DNA of 64,000 nucleotides from an uncultured Eggerthella sp. (GTDB lineage Bacteria > Actinomycetota > Coriobacteriia > Coriobacteriales > Eggerthellaceae), in assembly GCA_905203045.1 (NCBI GenBank), contig CAJKUH010000005.1, forward strand, positions 27,906-91,905, in the 5' to 3' direction. Each line of letters begins with the position of its first letter. Within the stretch, counting starts at the first letter, position 1. Positions 26,676 to 36,289 of the stretch are shown here, piece by piece. The notes beneath the pieces were generated by a model. That model did no database searches. It was given only the letters and a program-made list of their open reading frames with translations, and had not been told where the DNA came from. The translations under genes were made by a program, and so were the position numbers.

Positions 26676-28211
26676 CTACGCCCTCTTCGAGCCTTTGCCG
26701 AATCGGGAGCTTTCCTCCCCCGCCTCGACGCGCTTCAAGCGACGGAGCTCGAACCCGATGAAGCCCGCTGCAGTAAGCACCGAAAGCGCATCGGATACCG
26801 GAGCGGCAAAGTAAATCGCATCAAGGCATGTGATTCCGGGAACCACAGAAGGCAGCACCAACGGCAGCACGATAAGCAGCGGAATAAGGAACAGCACCTG
26901 ACGGGTAAGCGAAAGGATGATTGACTTCATGGGCTGACCGGTTGCCTGGAAGTAGTTTCCCACCACAATCTGAAAGCCGATAACGGGCAGCATGATCAGG
27001 TACACCTTCAGGGCAAATGCCGTGAAATCGCGCAGCGCATCAGCACGGATGCCGAAAATGCTCACGATGTCGCCCGAGAACAGCAGGATAACCACCCACA
27101 TGCAGGTACCGATGACCGTAGCCATAAGGATACCGAACCCAAGTGTCTTACGCACGCGGGGAATAAGCCCAGCGCCGTAGTTGTAGCCCAGCAGGGGCTG
27201 GATCGCCACCGCCGTGCCAATAAGCGGCAACACGGTAAACATCGAGCAACGCTGCACGATGCCGATGGAAGCCAGCGCCGCCTCTGCGCCCATGACGCTT
27301 TGCCCACCGTAGAACACCAACAGGTAGTTGATAAGGAAGTTGATAACGGACATGGCCATCTGCATGATGAAACTGGCAGCGCCGAGCGAAAAGATGAAGC
27401 CCACCACTTCTGCTTCAAGCTTCATGTTGCACGCATACAGCTTGAAGGCCACATCCTTGGTGAACAAGAAGTACCACAGCACCGAAAGGCAGGAAACGCC
27501 CTGGCCGAGCACCGTGGCAAGCGCGCTGCCCACAACGCCCCAGCCGAGCACCAACACGAACAGGTAGTTCAAGATGATGCACGATACCGTGCCGATGATC
27601 ATAGTAAGCAGAGCGCGATTGGGAGCACCTGCGGTACGGATGAAATTGTTCACGCCCATGCCGATGATTTGGAAAATCACGCCAAACGCCACGATCTGGA
27701 TAAACGAATAGGTATAGTCGTGAATTTCGGGGGTAACGCTGGAAAGCGAAAGCAACGCTTCCATGCAAGGCGGAATGCAGGCGAATATCGCAATGACGAC
27801 GGCCATGATAACGCCCAGGCAAACGGTGTTGCCCAAGCTTTTCTCTGCTGCTTCGCGGCTTCCCTCCCCCAAGCGGAGCGCCGCAAGGGCGTTGCCGCCG
27901 TTGCCGATAAGCATGCCCAAAGCCATGAAGATAGTCATAAGCGGCATGGCGGCCGTTGCAACCGAAAGGCCGATTTCGCCCATAGCCTGTCCCAGAAAAA
28001 CAGAGTCGATCACGTTGTAGGCGCCGTTTACCAGCATTCCCACAATCGAGGGAATGGCGAATTCAAGCACCAGCTTGGGGATAGAGCCCGTGCCCATACG
28101 CGCCGTGCGCTCATCGCGTTTCGAAGGTGCTGCCTTGGCGTGCATCGTGCCCTTCTCAAAGTGGGCGCTCGAAGGGTTTTCCGCTATTCCCCGATTCTGA
28201 TCCTCAACCAT
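26676..28211 (-). CDS. MATE-family efflux transporter
   Basis: The 511-residue protein has about twelve membrane segments in two halves and the MATE pattern: SIPKLVLEFAIPSIVGMLVNGAYNVIDSVFLGQ-like first helix region near residues 43-75, and a related second-half segment MFTVLPLIGTAVAIQPLLGYNYGAG near residue 325. MATE proteins export drugs or metabolites by H+ or Na+ antiport. The N-terminal 40 residues are hydrophilic and long for the family; ATG 28115 (MHAKAAPSK) or ATG 28100 is a possible alternative start. No regulator is adjacent. Confidence 0.88.
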   Translation of the reverse strand: MVEDQNRGIAENPSSAHFEKGTMHAKAAPSKRDERTARMGTGSIPKLVLEFAIPSIVGMLVNGAYNVIDSVFLGQAMGEIGLSVATAAMPLMTIFMALGMLIGNGGNALAALRLGEGSREAAEKSLGNTVCLGVIMAVVIAIFACIPPCMEALLSLSSVTPEIHDYTYSFIQIVAFGVIFQIIGMGVNNFIRTAGAPNRALLTMIIGTVSCIILNYLFVLVLGWGVVGSALATVLGQGVSCLSVLWYFLFTKDVAFKLYACNMKLEAEVVGFIFSLGAASFIMQMAMSVINFLINYLLVFYGGQSVMGAEAALASIGIVQRCSMFTVLPLIGTAVAIQPLLGYNYGAGLIPRVRKTLGFGILMATVIGTCMWVVILLFSGDIVSIFGIRADALRDFTAFALKVYLIMLPVIGFQIVVGNYFQATGQPMKSIILSLTRQVLFLIPLLIVLPLVLPSVVPGITCLDAIYFAAPVSDALSVLTAAGFIGFELRRLKRVEAGEESSRFGKGSKRA

Positions 28212-28428
28212 ATGCGCTTACATACCCTTTCGCGTTGTTTGGTTTGATACTGCGCCTCCGCAGAAAGCACTGAACGGTTAACCCATTTTGATGGCTGTTC
28301 ACAAATACCGCTATATCCCCAGGGTAAAGAGCATTTTTAAACCAAATCTCCATCACATGCCAAGTAACCAGTGCCTAACTAGGGCTCTTACGGCACAATA
28401 GGAGGTTACGTAGAAGAAAGGACCCTCT

Positions 28429-28983
28429 GTGACCGTCGTAGAGATCATCATGCTTGGCCTTGCGCTTTCCATGGACGCATTCGCCGTTACCGTTTCCAAC
28501 AGCTTCGTATATCCCAAGCTTTCTCGCGCTCGCAGCCTTTCCATGCCAATTGCATTCGGCTTCTTCCAGTTTCTTATGCCGGTAGTCGGCTTTGCCCTGG
28601 GACAGCTGGTAAGCGAATTCATCACCCAATATGCCGGCATCATCACCTTCGTGATTCTTGGCTTTATCGGCGGAAAAATGATCTGGGACGCCTTCCATGA
28701 AGACGATGAAGAGGAAGAGGCATCCGAGCAAACGCTCACGCTGCCTGTCCTGCTGTTTCAGGCCGTGGCCACCAGCATCGACGCCTTGGCCGTCGGCGTC
28801 AGCTTTGCCGCCCTTGAGGTGAACGTTCTCACCTCTTCAGGAATCATCGGCATCACCACGGCACTCACCTGCATCGTTGCCCTTGTCATCGGCAAGCGCT
28901 TCGGTCACGCCCTAGGCGAAAAGGCCACCATCGTCGGCGGCGTGGTGCTGATCCTTATCGGCCTTAAAGCCCTGCTGTTCTAA
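28429..28983 (+). CDS. mntP: Manganese efflux pump MntP
   Basis: The GTG at 28429 starts a 184-residue protein with six membrane segments and the MntP repeat pattern: EIIMLGLALSMDAFAVTVSN near residue 5 and its partner ATSIDALAVGVSFA near residue 115, each with the conserved Asp, plus GGKMIWDAF. The loop after helix three is acidic (EDDEEEEASEQ). It exports Mn2+. Upstream I looked for a yybP-ykoY manganese riboswitch and did not find its core. GAAAGGA lies 8 bases upstream of the GTG. Confidence 0.92.
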   Translation: MTVVEIIMLGLALSMDAFAVTVSNSFVYPKLSRARSLSMPIAFGFFQFLMPVVGFALGQLVSEFITQYAGIITFVILGFIGGKMIWDAFHEDDEEEEASEQTLTLPVLLFQAVATSIDALAVGVSFAALEVNVLTSSGIIGITTALTCIVALVIGKRFGHALGEKATIVGGVVLILIGLKALLF

Positions 28984-28989
28984 ATGCAA

Positions 28990-29021
28990 AGGGGCTTCCC
29001 TTTACCATCAGGGAAGCCCCT
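28990..29021 (+). terminator. Terminator after mntP
   Basis: Perfect arms AGGGGCTTCCC and GGGAAGCCCCT lie seven bases past the mntP stop. The T-run is short on the plus side; it may also serve birA on the minus strand. Confidence 0.75.
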
Positions 29022-29064
29022 ATCTCGTGATTTGATTCGATTGAGCAAAGGCTAGGTGGCAGCA

Positions 29065-29907
29065 CTAGCTTTCGAATGACGTTACGTGCACTTCACCCGA
29101 ACTCATGGGGACAAGGGAACCTGCCGTGTTTTCCACAAGCAACCGGCCCGCACCGTCAACGCCGCGAATGATGCCCTCGATGGTTTCGGTTCCGTCTATC
29201 AAGGCAAGCGTTGCGCGCTTGTTGCGATAGGCGAAACGATGGCTGTACTCTTCGATGAAGGCGGAAAAGCCCTGGTTGCACCATAGGCGGTAACGCTCTT
29301 CCACCGCAGCAAGCATCTGCTGGACCAACTGCGTCATAACACTGCACTGCTCCGAAGAAAGCGCCTGCTGCGCCGTCCCATCCATCAGGTACGCGCTTCG
29401 GTACTTGCCCTGCACCTTCTGCTGCTCAGCGGGCCGATACACGTTGATGCCCACGCCAACGCACACACCACCGGCAAGCGCTTCCAACGAAATGCCGGCA
29501 AGCTTCCCTTCGGTGCACAGCACATCATTGGGCCATTTGATAAGGGCGTGGCGGTGCGACTGGACCTTCTCCAGCGCATCGGCAACCGCAAGTGAAACCA
29601 CAAGACTCAGCGTGGGCAACGCCTGCGGTGCCACCTGCGGACGGAACGCAAACGAAGTGTACAATCCGCCAACCGGACTTACCCACGCTCTGCCCTGCCG
29701 GCCGTAGCCGCCGGTCTGTTCCAGCGCCGTAGCGCAGAAGCCTTCCGCAACCCCCCGGCGCAAAGCGGTTTTTACCACTTCATTGGTAGACCCCACGCTT
29801 CCAAAAGCGTGAACATCCCAAAAGCCAGAAACGGCTGGCTGCAGGGGAACCAAAGCCGATCCCCCTGCAGCGCAGCCAAATTCACTGCTGTTTGCCTGCT
29901 CTAGCAC
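29065..29907 (-). CDS. birA: Biotin-[acetyl-CoA-carboxylase] ligase, monofunctional
   Basis: The 280-residue protein has the biotinyl-AMP loop GGYGRQGRAW near residue 70, the catalytic KWPNDVL near residue 125, GKLAGISLEA and the C-terminal SH3-like cap (LVPMSSGEVHVTSF). There is no N-terminal helix-turn-helix, so it should ligate biotin without acting as a repressor. Its first bases overlap the end of the folP-folK gene by 7, so the two are in one operon. Confidence 0.93.
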   Translation of the reverse strand: MLEQANSSEFGCAAGGSALVPLQPAVSGFWDVHAFGSVGSTNEVVKTALRRGVAEGFCATALEQTGGYGRQGRAWVSPVGGLYTSFAFRPQVAPQALPTLSLVVSLAVADALEKVQSHRHALIKWPNDVLCTEGKLAGISLEALAGGVCVGVGINVYRPAEQQKVQGKYRSAYLMDGTAQQALSSEQCSVMTQLVQQMLAAVEERYRLWCNQGFSAFIEEYSHRFAYRNKRATLALIDGTETIEGIIRGVDGAGRLLVENTAGSLVPMSSGEVHVTSFES

Positions 29908-31214
29908 TTCCAGGCCTTGCCCACTTTAACGGTTTCCAACGTAACCTTGGTGCCGTCGGAAAGCTCATGATTGGGAGCGATTTCCAGCAACGGCTTCACC
30001 ACGAAATCACGTTCGGTAAGAAGCGGATGCGGCAAAGTAAGGACATCCAGGTCGGACACATAGCCCTGATAATCCAAAATGTCCAAATCGCAGGTACGGG
30101 GGCCGTTCTTCTTTTCGCGGATACGGCCCAACCTGTCTTCAATGATGTTGAGGTAACGCAGAAGCTCTTGCGGAGGCAGGCCGGTGCGCAGGATAAGCAC
30201 CGCATTCACGAAGGAATCCTGGTCTTCCACGTATGCCGGCTCGCTTTCATAGAAGCTGGAAACATCGATGATCTGCGAATCGGGCAGCAGGCACATATCG
30301 GTGATGGCCTGGCTGAGCATGGCCTTCTTGCCTTCAAGCTCTTCGCCTTCGTCGGCAACCAAGGCAACGTTGCACCCCAAGCCAATGAATGCGTAGGGGC
30401 GCAAGTTTTCCTTCAGGGACTCTTCGGTTAGCGCCACATTATGGGTCCTGATTACCGAAGCACCCAACTCGCAAGCCATGAGCGCTTCAGCTGCAGAGGC
30501 GGAATCACGCTCCTTCGGCTCGTCGATGCCATAGGCATAGCCGATGTAGCTTTTGCGGGAAACCGCCACCATGGTGGGATAGCCCAAATGCACCAGTTCC
30601 TGGAAGTTGCGCATCAATTCGATGGTCTGCTTCGCCGTCTTGCCGAATCCGGGACCAGGGTCAAGGCAAATGCGGTCGTGGCTGATGCCGGCAGCTTCAA
30701 GCTCTTCTGCGCGCTTGGCAAGATAGGCGCATACTTCGGCAACCACATCGTCGTAGTGGGGCTCGTTCTGCATCGTGCGAGGGTCGTCGCCCAGCATGTG
30801 CATTACCACCAAACCGGCATCGCAGTTCTTTGCCACTTCCACCATGGCAGGATCGCGAAAACCCGTCACATCGTTGATGATGCTGGCGCCCGCTTCTACC
30901 GCCGCCTTCGCAACCGCGGCGTGACGCGTGTCGATGCTGACACAGATGTCTTTTTCCGCCAGGCGCTTCACTACCTCTATGGTGCGGGAAAGCTCTTCTT
31001 CCACAGAAACGGGGCTTGCGCCCGGACGGGTAGACTCCCCGCCCACATCGATGATAAGCGCGCCCTCTTCGACCATTTTCTGGGCAGCAGCCACTGCCTC
31101 TTCGACGTTCGCATACGACCCGCCATCGGAAAACGAGTCGGGCGTTACGTTCAGAATGCCCATAATCACCGGGGTGCGGGAATCAAAAGGATAGCGTCCA
31201 CAGCGCCAAATCAT
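29901..31214 (-). CDS. Fused dihydropteroate synthase and HPPK (FolP-FolK order)
   Basis: Residues 1 to about 270 form dihydropteroate synthase: MGILNVTPDSFSDGG near residue 18, IDVGGESTRPGA near residue 55, the SIINDVTGF segment and the C-terminal RTHNVAL. Residues from about 275 form 6-hydroxymethyl-7,8-dihydropterin pyrophosphokinase: FIGLGCNVA, FYESEPAY and GPRTCDLDILDY. Together they make dihydropteroate for folate synthesis. The common bacterial and eukaryotic fusion has HPPK first; here the order is reversed. Birth of folate links this gene to the fhs-fchA-folD cassette. It follows ftsH after a terminator. Confidence 0.92.
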   Translation of the reverse strand: MIWRCGRYPFDSRTPVIMGILNVTPDSFSDGGSYANVEEAVAAAQKMVEEGALIIDVGGESTRPGASPVSVEEELSRTIEVVKRLAEKDICVSIDTRHAAVAKAAVEAGASIINDVTGFRDPAMVEVAKNCDAGLVVMHMLGDDPRTMQNEPHYDDVVAEVCAYLAKRAEELEAAGISHDRICLDPGPGFGKTAKQTIELMRNFQELVHLGYPTMVAVSRKSYIGYAYGIDEPKERDSASAAEALMACELGASVIRTHNVALTEESLKENLRPYAFIGLGCNVALVADEGEELEGKKAMLSQAITDMCLLPDSQIIDVSSFYESEPAYVEDQDSFVNAVLILRTGLPPQELLRYLNIIEDRLGRIREKKNGPRTCDLDILDYQGYVSDLDVLTLPHPLLTERDFVVKPLLEIAPNHELSDGTKVTLETVKVGKAWKC

Positions 31215-31228
31215 CTTTTCCTCCTTAT

Positions 31229-31263
31229 AAAAGAGGCGCCCCAGGCTTTTAGCCCAGGGCGCG
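31229..31263 (-). terminator. Terminator between ftsH and folP-folK
   Basis: On the minus strand the stem GCGCCCTGGGC / GCCTGGGGCGC with loop TAAAA is followed by CTCTTTT. It falls between the ftsH stop and the ribosome site of the next gene and may attenuate rather than stop transcription. Confidence 0.75.
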
Positions 31264-31271
31264 TAAAACCA

Positions 31272-33470
31272 TTACTGTTGGCTGCCTGACTCAGGGCCGG
31301 AATCCCCATGGGAACCATTCGGTTCCGTTGAGGTTGGCGCCTCGTCGGCTGCGTGGGCGGGCTGGCTTGCCATGCCCTCCGATTCAGCCTCCAGGGATGC
31401 AGGCTCGTTCGCTGCAGCGACCTCGTTGCCGCTTTCGGCTTCCTTGGCCTGCTCCTGCTTAAGGTACTCTGCCCACTGGTTGTTGAGCAGTGCCTGACAT
31501 GCCTCGCCATCGACCGTTTCGCGTTCAAGCAGAACCGATGCCATAAGATCCATCTGGTCGCGCTTGGAAGAAAGGATCTCGACGGCACGGTCGTGGGCTT
31601 CCTTCATGATGCGAGCAACCTCGTCGTCGATGCGGCGTGCCGTATCATCGGAGTAATCCTGCGTGTTGCCGTAGTCGCGGCCCAGGAACACTTCGTGGTT
31701 CGGCTGGCCGAATACCTGAACGCCCAAGTCGGAGCTCATGCCGTAGTTGGTAACCATGGCGCGCGCCATCTTCGTAGCACGTTCCAGGTCGTTCGAGGCA
31801 CCGGTGGTGATGTCGTCGCAGAACAGCTCTTCTGCAACACGGCCGCCCAGGAACACAGCCAATTCGTCGCGCATTTCGTTACGGCTGTTCAGCACCTTGT
31901 CCTCGTCGGGGATGGAAAGCGTGTAGCCCAGTGCACGACCACGGGAAATGATCGAGATCTTATGAACCGGATCGGCACCTTCAAGCATGTGGCCAACCAG
32001 CGCATGGCCGGATTCGTGGTAAGCGATGGTCTTGCGCGTGCGGGCGTCAAGAACACGGCCCTTACGCTCAGGACCGGCGATAACACGCTCCATCGAATCC
32101 TGAACTTCCTTGTTGGTGATGATGTGCTTGTTGCGGCGCGCCGTAAGGATGGCCGATTCATTCAGCAGGTTAGCCAAGTCGGCACCGGTGAAGCCCGGCG
32201 TAAGCTTTGCGATGCTGCTCAGGTCGACGTCGTCTGCCAAGGGCTTGTTCGCCGCATGCACGTTCAAGATCTTCTCGCGGCCCTTAACGTCAGGCGCATC
32301 AACCACAATCTGGCGGTCGAAACGGCCGGGACGCAGAAGCGCCGGGTCAAGAACGTCGGAACGGTTGGTTGCCGCGATAAGCACCACGGAGTCGTTTGCC
32401 TCGAAGCCGTCCATTTCTACCAGCAGCTGGTTCAGCGTCTGCTCGCGTTCGTCGTGACCGCCGCCAAGGCCAGCGCCACGCTGACGGCCAACGGCATCGA
32501 TCTCGTCGATGAAGATGATGGAAGGCGATGCTTCCTTAGCCTGCTTGAACAGGTCGCGCACACGGGAAGCGCCAACGCCCACGAACATCTCCACGAAGTC
32601 AGAGCCGGAAATGCTGAAGAACGGAACGCCCGCTTCACCGGCAACCGCACGTGCCAGCAGCGTTTTGCCGGTACCCGGAGGGCCCACCAAAAGGCAACCA
32701 CGCGGAATCTTCGCGCCGAGTGACTGGTACTTGGCAGGGTTTTCCAGGAAGTCCTTGATTTCCTGCATTTCCTCTACCGCTTCGTCAACGCCCGCAACAT
32801 CGGAGAAGTGAACATCGGGATGTTCCTCGATGCTCTTCTTGGCCTTTGCCTTGCCGAACGACATCTGCGAATTGTTGGCCTTGTTCATCTGGGAGAAGAA
32901 GAACAAAAGCAGGCCCGCGATAATCAGGATAGGCAGAACGGAAGCCAGGATGGAGCCCCAAGGCGAAGCCAGGCGCACGCTGTACTGGATGCTGGGATGC
33001 GCTGCCATAAGCTGACCCAAGGAATCGGAACCAACCCACGTACACGTGTAGTTATGCTCCGAGCCCAACTTGGAAGCGGCAAGCTCCTGCGTTTGAACAA
33101 TGGTGGGACGAGCACCGGAAGTGTCCGCCATGCCGGAGTTCAGGGCATTGAAGGCCGTGTTGAACGCATCGGCAGTAGCCTCGCCCGCCGTTGCGGCCGG
33201 GTAATACGTACCGGTAATGGTGTAGGAACCGGTGTCGTACACCGCCGTGTTCACGCGACCCTGCTCAACGGCCTGCGTGAATTCGGACGTTACCAATTCA
33301 TCGGTTTGGGTAACGCCGTTGCTAGCCGTCATGGAACGGGTCATCATCACGGCAAAGAAGATGCCCACAGCCAAGAACACCACCAGGGTGACAATGTTCG
33401 AGCGGTTAGGCTGCTTGGAATTCGGCTGCTTTGCGTGATTCGGTTTCTTTTGATTGGGAGTTTGTGCCAT
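31272..33470 (-). CDS. ftsH: ATP-dependent zinc metalloprotease FtsH
   Basis: The 732-residue protein has an Asn/Lys/Pro-rich N-terminus, a membrane helix at about 26-45, an external domain, a second helix near 176-195, an AAA+ domain with VGPPGTGKTLLARA, Walker B IIFIDEIDAVG and the SRH region RPGRFDRQ, and a peptidase domain with HESGHALVGH. The C-terminal 70 residues are Ala/Glu/Ser-rich. It degrades misfolded and regulatory membrane proteins. It follows hpt by 42 bases in the conserved tilS-hpt-ftsH arrangement. Confidence 0.97.
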   Translation of the reverse strand: MAQTPNQKKPNHAKQPNSKQPNRSNIVTLVVFLAVGIFFAVMMTRSMTASNGVTQTDELVTSEFTQAVEQGRVNTAVYDTGSYTITGTYYPAATAGEATADAFNTAFNALNSGMADTSGARPTIVQTQELAASKLGSEHNYTCTWVGSDSLGQLMAAHPSIQYSVRLASPWGSILASVLPILIIAGLLLFFFSQMNKANNSQMSFGKAKAKKSIEEHPDVHFSDVAGVDEAVEEMQEIKDFLENPAKYQSLGAKIPRGCLLVGPPGTGKTLLARAVAGEAGVPFFSISGSDFVEMFVGVGASRVRDLFKQAKEASPSIIFIDEIDAVGRQRGAGLGGGHDEREQTLNQLLVEMDGFEANDSVVLIAATNRSDVLDPALLRPGRFDRQIVVDAPDVKGREKILNVHAANKPLADDVDLSSIAKLTPGFTGADLANLLNESAILTARRNKHIITNKEVQDSMERVIAGPERKGRVLDARTRKTIAYHESGHALVGHMLEGADPVHKISIISRGRALGYTLSIPDEDKVLNSRNEMRDELAVFLGGRVAEELFCDDITTGASNDLERATKMARAMVTNYGMSSDLGVQVFGQPNHEVFLGRDYGNTQDYSDDTARRIDDEVARIMKEAHDRAVEILSSKRDQMDLMASVLLERETVDGEACQALLNNQWAEYLKQEQAKEAESGNEVAAANEPASLEAESEGMASQPAHAADEAPTSTEPNGSHGDSGPESGSQQ

Positions 33471-33512
33471 AGGTAGTTTGTTCCTTATGTTCTTCGTTCG
33501 TACCCGTGGACG

Positions 33513-34061
33513 CTATTCTTGGGTTACTTCGGGCTTCAGCACGCCAATGCATGAAAGGTTGCGGTAACGCTCGGCATAATCAAGGCCGTAACCGACGATG
33601 AACTCATCGGGGCATTCGAAGCCAATGTACTTGCACTTGATGTCAGCCTGGTTGGGCGTGTCCTTGCGAAGGAGCGTTGCCACTTCGATGGAAGCAGGGT
33701 TGCGCGATTCCAGGTTCTTGATGAGGTAACGCAGCGTAAGGCCACTGTCCAAGATATCCTCGGCAATCAGAACGTGGCGGCCTTCGATCTGGCTGGTCAG
33801 GTCTTTCAGAATGCGAACCACACCAGAGCTTTTCATGCCGTTGCCGTACGAGGAAATGGCCATGTAGTCCATTTCAACCGGCAAGTGGATTTCACGAACA
33901 AGGTCGGCCATGAAGATTGCCGCCCCTCGCAAAACGGAAATCACCACAATGCTCTTGCCTGCGTAATCCTCCGTAATTTTCGCGCCGATTTCCTTAACGC
34001 GCGTACGAATTTCATCCTCAGTAAAAAGGATGCGCTCAAGATCGGGATGCTGCTGCTCCAC
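33513..34061 (-). CDS. hpt: Hypoxanthine phosphoribosyltransferase
   Basis: GTG 34061 follows AAAAGAGG at a normal distance and is preferred to the longer reading, which has an atypical Cys-rich leader. The 182-residue product has VVISVLRGAAIFMADLVR, MDYMAISSYGNG and the PRPP motif IAEDILDSGLTLRYL near residue 100. It salvages hypoxanthine and guanine. It is followed by ftsH. Confidence 0.94.
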   Translation of the reverse strand: MEQQHPDLERILFTEDEIRTRVKEIGAKITEDYAGKSIVVISVLRGAAIFMADLVREIHLPVEMDYMAISSYGNGMKSSGVVRILKDLTSQIEGRHVLIAEDILDSGLTLRYLIKNLESRNPASIEVATLLRKDTPNQADIKCKYIGFECPDEFIVGYGLDYAERYRNLSCIGVLKPEVTQE

Positions 34062-34186
34062 GGAAGCCTCTTTTCCCACCCAAGGTGGAGTAAGTACGGG
34101 TATACACAGTACTTCAGTGTAACAAAAGCACTTCACCCCGTATTCGCAGATAAGCCGCCGTAGCAGTTTTGCAATAAATCTTCACC

Positions 34187-34288
34187 GCGCAGGCCTCGGC
34201 CCGAAGACAGACCCCTGCCGCAGTGGAGTTAGCGACCCTCGATACTTCGCTGCACCAGGGAGAGAACCCCGCCGAGGCTCCGTTGCGC
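34187..34288 (-). other. Hairpin-rich spacer downstream of maf
   Basis: GCCTCGGC (34193-34200) pairs with GCCGAGGC (34271-34278), and outer GCGC sequences also match, enclosing about 70 bases. It begins at the maf stop, a position like that of the 3' stem-loop elements, but the conserved flanks are not recognisable. Confidence 0.35.
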
Positions 34289-34977
34289 TATTCTTTGGGC
34301 GCTACCTCGGCCTCGATGGTCTCTTGCAGGATTTCCGGGAAATTCTTCAGCAGGATGTCCACCGGCAAGCCCACGATGTTGTTGAAATCGCCTTCGTAGC
34401 TTTCCACCAGCCTGCGACCCTTGCCCTGAATGGCATAGGCCCCTGCTTTATCGATGGTTTCGCCCGTTGCAACGTAAGCGTTGATGTCTTCGGTGGAAAG
34501 CTCCTTAAACGTTACCGTGCTGGTTTCCGCAAATGAGCGGAATGCCAGGGAAACGTTACCGTCGCCGCCGTTTTCCTCGGTTTCGTTCAGCATAACCAGC
34601 CATACCGAAACACCCGTGATTACCTGGTGCGTGCGGCCGGAAAGGCGCGCCAGCATTTCACGGGCGTGATCGGCGCTGTAGGGCTTGCCCAGCATTTCGC
34701 CATCGAGCACCACGGTGGTGTCGGCTCCGATGACGATGCCCAAGCCAACGGGGTTTTCCGCCAGGATGTCCTGGATGACGGAACCGGCCTTGCGCTCGGC
34801 CAGCTTCTTTACCGCCTCGACGGGCTGCGCGCGCTGGTCGGCATCAAGCGATTCGTCCACTTCGGTCGAACCGGTGCACACCGTGAACTTCACGCCCGCA
34901 TCTTCAAGAAGCTTCTTGCGGCGCGGGCTGTTCGAGGCCAGGATGACGTTTACGGGAATGGTGGTTGTATCAGGCAT
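34288..34977 (-). CDS. maf: Maf-family nucleotide pyrophosphatase
   Basis: The start at 34977 (MPDTTTIPVNVILASNSPRR) follows GGAAACCCC. The 229-residue protein has the N-terminal motif LASNSPRRKKLLEDAG, the catalytic GADTTVVLDG near residue 80, GRTHQVITGV near 118 and the C-terminal YEGDFNNIVGLPV. Maf proteins hydrolyse non-canonical or modified nucleoside triphosphates and affect septation. Residues about 125-150 contain an insertion (NETEENGGDGN) compared with the core pattern. Confidence 0.92.
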   Translation of the reverse strand: MPDTTTIPVNVILASNSPRRKKLLEDAGVKFTVCTGSTEVDESLDADQRAQPVEAVKKLAERKAGSVIQDILAENPVGLGIVIGADTTVVLDGEMLGKPYSADHAREMLARLSGRTHQVITGVSVWLVMLNETEENGGDGNVSLAFRSFAETSTVTFKELSTEDINAYVATGETIDKAGAYAIQGKGRRLVESYEGDFNNIVGLPVDILLKNFPEILQETIEAEVAPKE

Positions 34978-35068
34978 GGGGTTTCCTTTACTGAAAGAAG
35001 CGTGCCAAGGAAACAGGGCCTTTGGCACAAGGTGGAATCGAGAAAATCATAGCCAGCAGCCTAGGCTG

Positions 35069-36163
35069 CTACGCACGATTGGGCTTGCGGCGAGCCCGAA
35101 ACACGGCCATCGGCTCAACCAAAACGCCGTGCTTGTTGGCACTTACCGCCAAATTGCCTTGAACGTTGGCAACGAATCCGCTGATGGGGGCACCTTCCTC
35201 ATCGAAGGCGGAAAGCACCGTTTCCACCGCAGCCGATTCGATGCGCGCCTCGGCGCCCACAAAGGCCTCGAGCACCGCCAGCACAACGCGACGCTGCAGA
35301 GGACGCGCCACTGCGCCGAAAGAAGGCAACATGCGACACCCGTCGAACGAGCCTTCGCCGTCTCCGCCGATCCATTCAAGATGGGTATCGGCCGCTTCGC
35401 GCGCCAAGGAATCAAGGTAGTCATCCTCGTCGGCAATCAGGTTCATGGTTCGGCACAGCGTGTCCAACAGCTGGCCGTTGCGCTCTTTCGCCTTCGGGAT
35501 TATCTCATGGCGGACGAAAGCGCGGAACCGATCGGTGTGGGCATTGGTAGCATCTTCACGCCAGCGGTTACCTTCCTCATCGACCACCGCTTCATCGGCG
35601 GGAATGTCGTCGATGAAGCATCGCAGCGCTTGACGGGAAACATCCAGCAACGGACGCACCACCGGGCCGTTGGTATACAGCATTGAACGGAAGCCGCCCG
35701 GCCCCGTTCCCGCGATAGAGCGCATATAGAAGTTCTCCACCCTGTCATCTTGCGTATGGGCGGTAACGATGCGGCCGACAGATACGGGAATCGCCTCATG
35801 GCGGCACAGGCTCTCAAGCGCCTCATGGGCAGCAAGATAGCGTTCGTTGCGGCCAACGGCTTCCACATTACCGCCCGTCGCCTTGGCAAGCGCCGCCACG
35901 TCTATCTCGCATGAAAAGAACGGAATGCCCAGATGAGCGGCGAGTTTCTCCACAAAGCGCTGGTCGGCATAGGCGTCTTCCCCGCGCAGCATATGGTTCA
36001 CGTGCAAAATGGCGGGCTGCCCCACCAATCCGCGCTTATGCAAATCGCTGATCAGGTACGCCAAAGCCGTTGAGTCCGACCCGCCCGAAACCATCACGAC
36101 AACCGGGGTTGCCGCACTGAACAGGCTCTGGGTGCGAATCGTTTTCTCTATCGCGTCAATCAT
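35069..36163 (-). CDS. tilS: tRNA(Ile)-lysidine synthase TilS
   Basis: The 364-residue protein shows the PP-loop VMVSGGSDSTALAYL near residue 23, LHVNHMLRGEDA near residue 52, the TAHTQDDRVENFYMRSIAGTG-type segment near residue 130 and the RPLLDVSR motif. It adds lysine to C34 of tRNA-Ile(CAU), an essential step for reading AUA codons. The C-terminal domain is short. It heads the tilS-maf-hpt-ftsH group on the minus strand. Confidence 0.94.
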   Translation of the reverse strand: MIDAIEKTIRTQSLFSAATPVVVMVSGGSDSTALAYLISDLHKRGLVGQPAILHVNHMLRGEDAYADQRFVEKLAAHLGIPFFSCEIDVAALAKATGGNVEAVGRNERYLAAHEALESLCRHEAIPVSVGRIVTAHTQDDRVENFYMRSIAGTGPGGFRSMLYTNGPVVRPLLDVSRQALRCFIDDIPADEAVVDEEGNRWREDATNAHTDRFRAFVRHEIIPKAKERNGQLLDTLCRTMNLIADEDDYLDSLAREAADTHLEWIGGDGEGSFDGCRMLPSFGAVARPLQRRVVLAVLEAFVGAEARIESAAVETVLSAFDEEGAPISGFVANVQGNLAVSANKHGVLVEPMAVFRARRKPNRA

Positions 36164-36289
36164 GGACGGTTATCCCTTTCCGATTCCTACTTGCTGGAAA
36201 CAAAGAAGCGCGGCTTCTTGCGTCGCCTGCGATTGCTTTGCTAGCGTATTCATTGTAATTGATACCATCAAGGGAAAAGGGGCTTCGTC

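Noticed and set aside
28260..28428. yybP-ykoY manganese riboswitch before mntP
   Set aside because: The conserved riboswitch core was looked for and not found in this leader.
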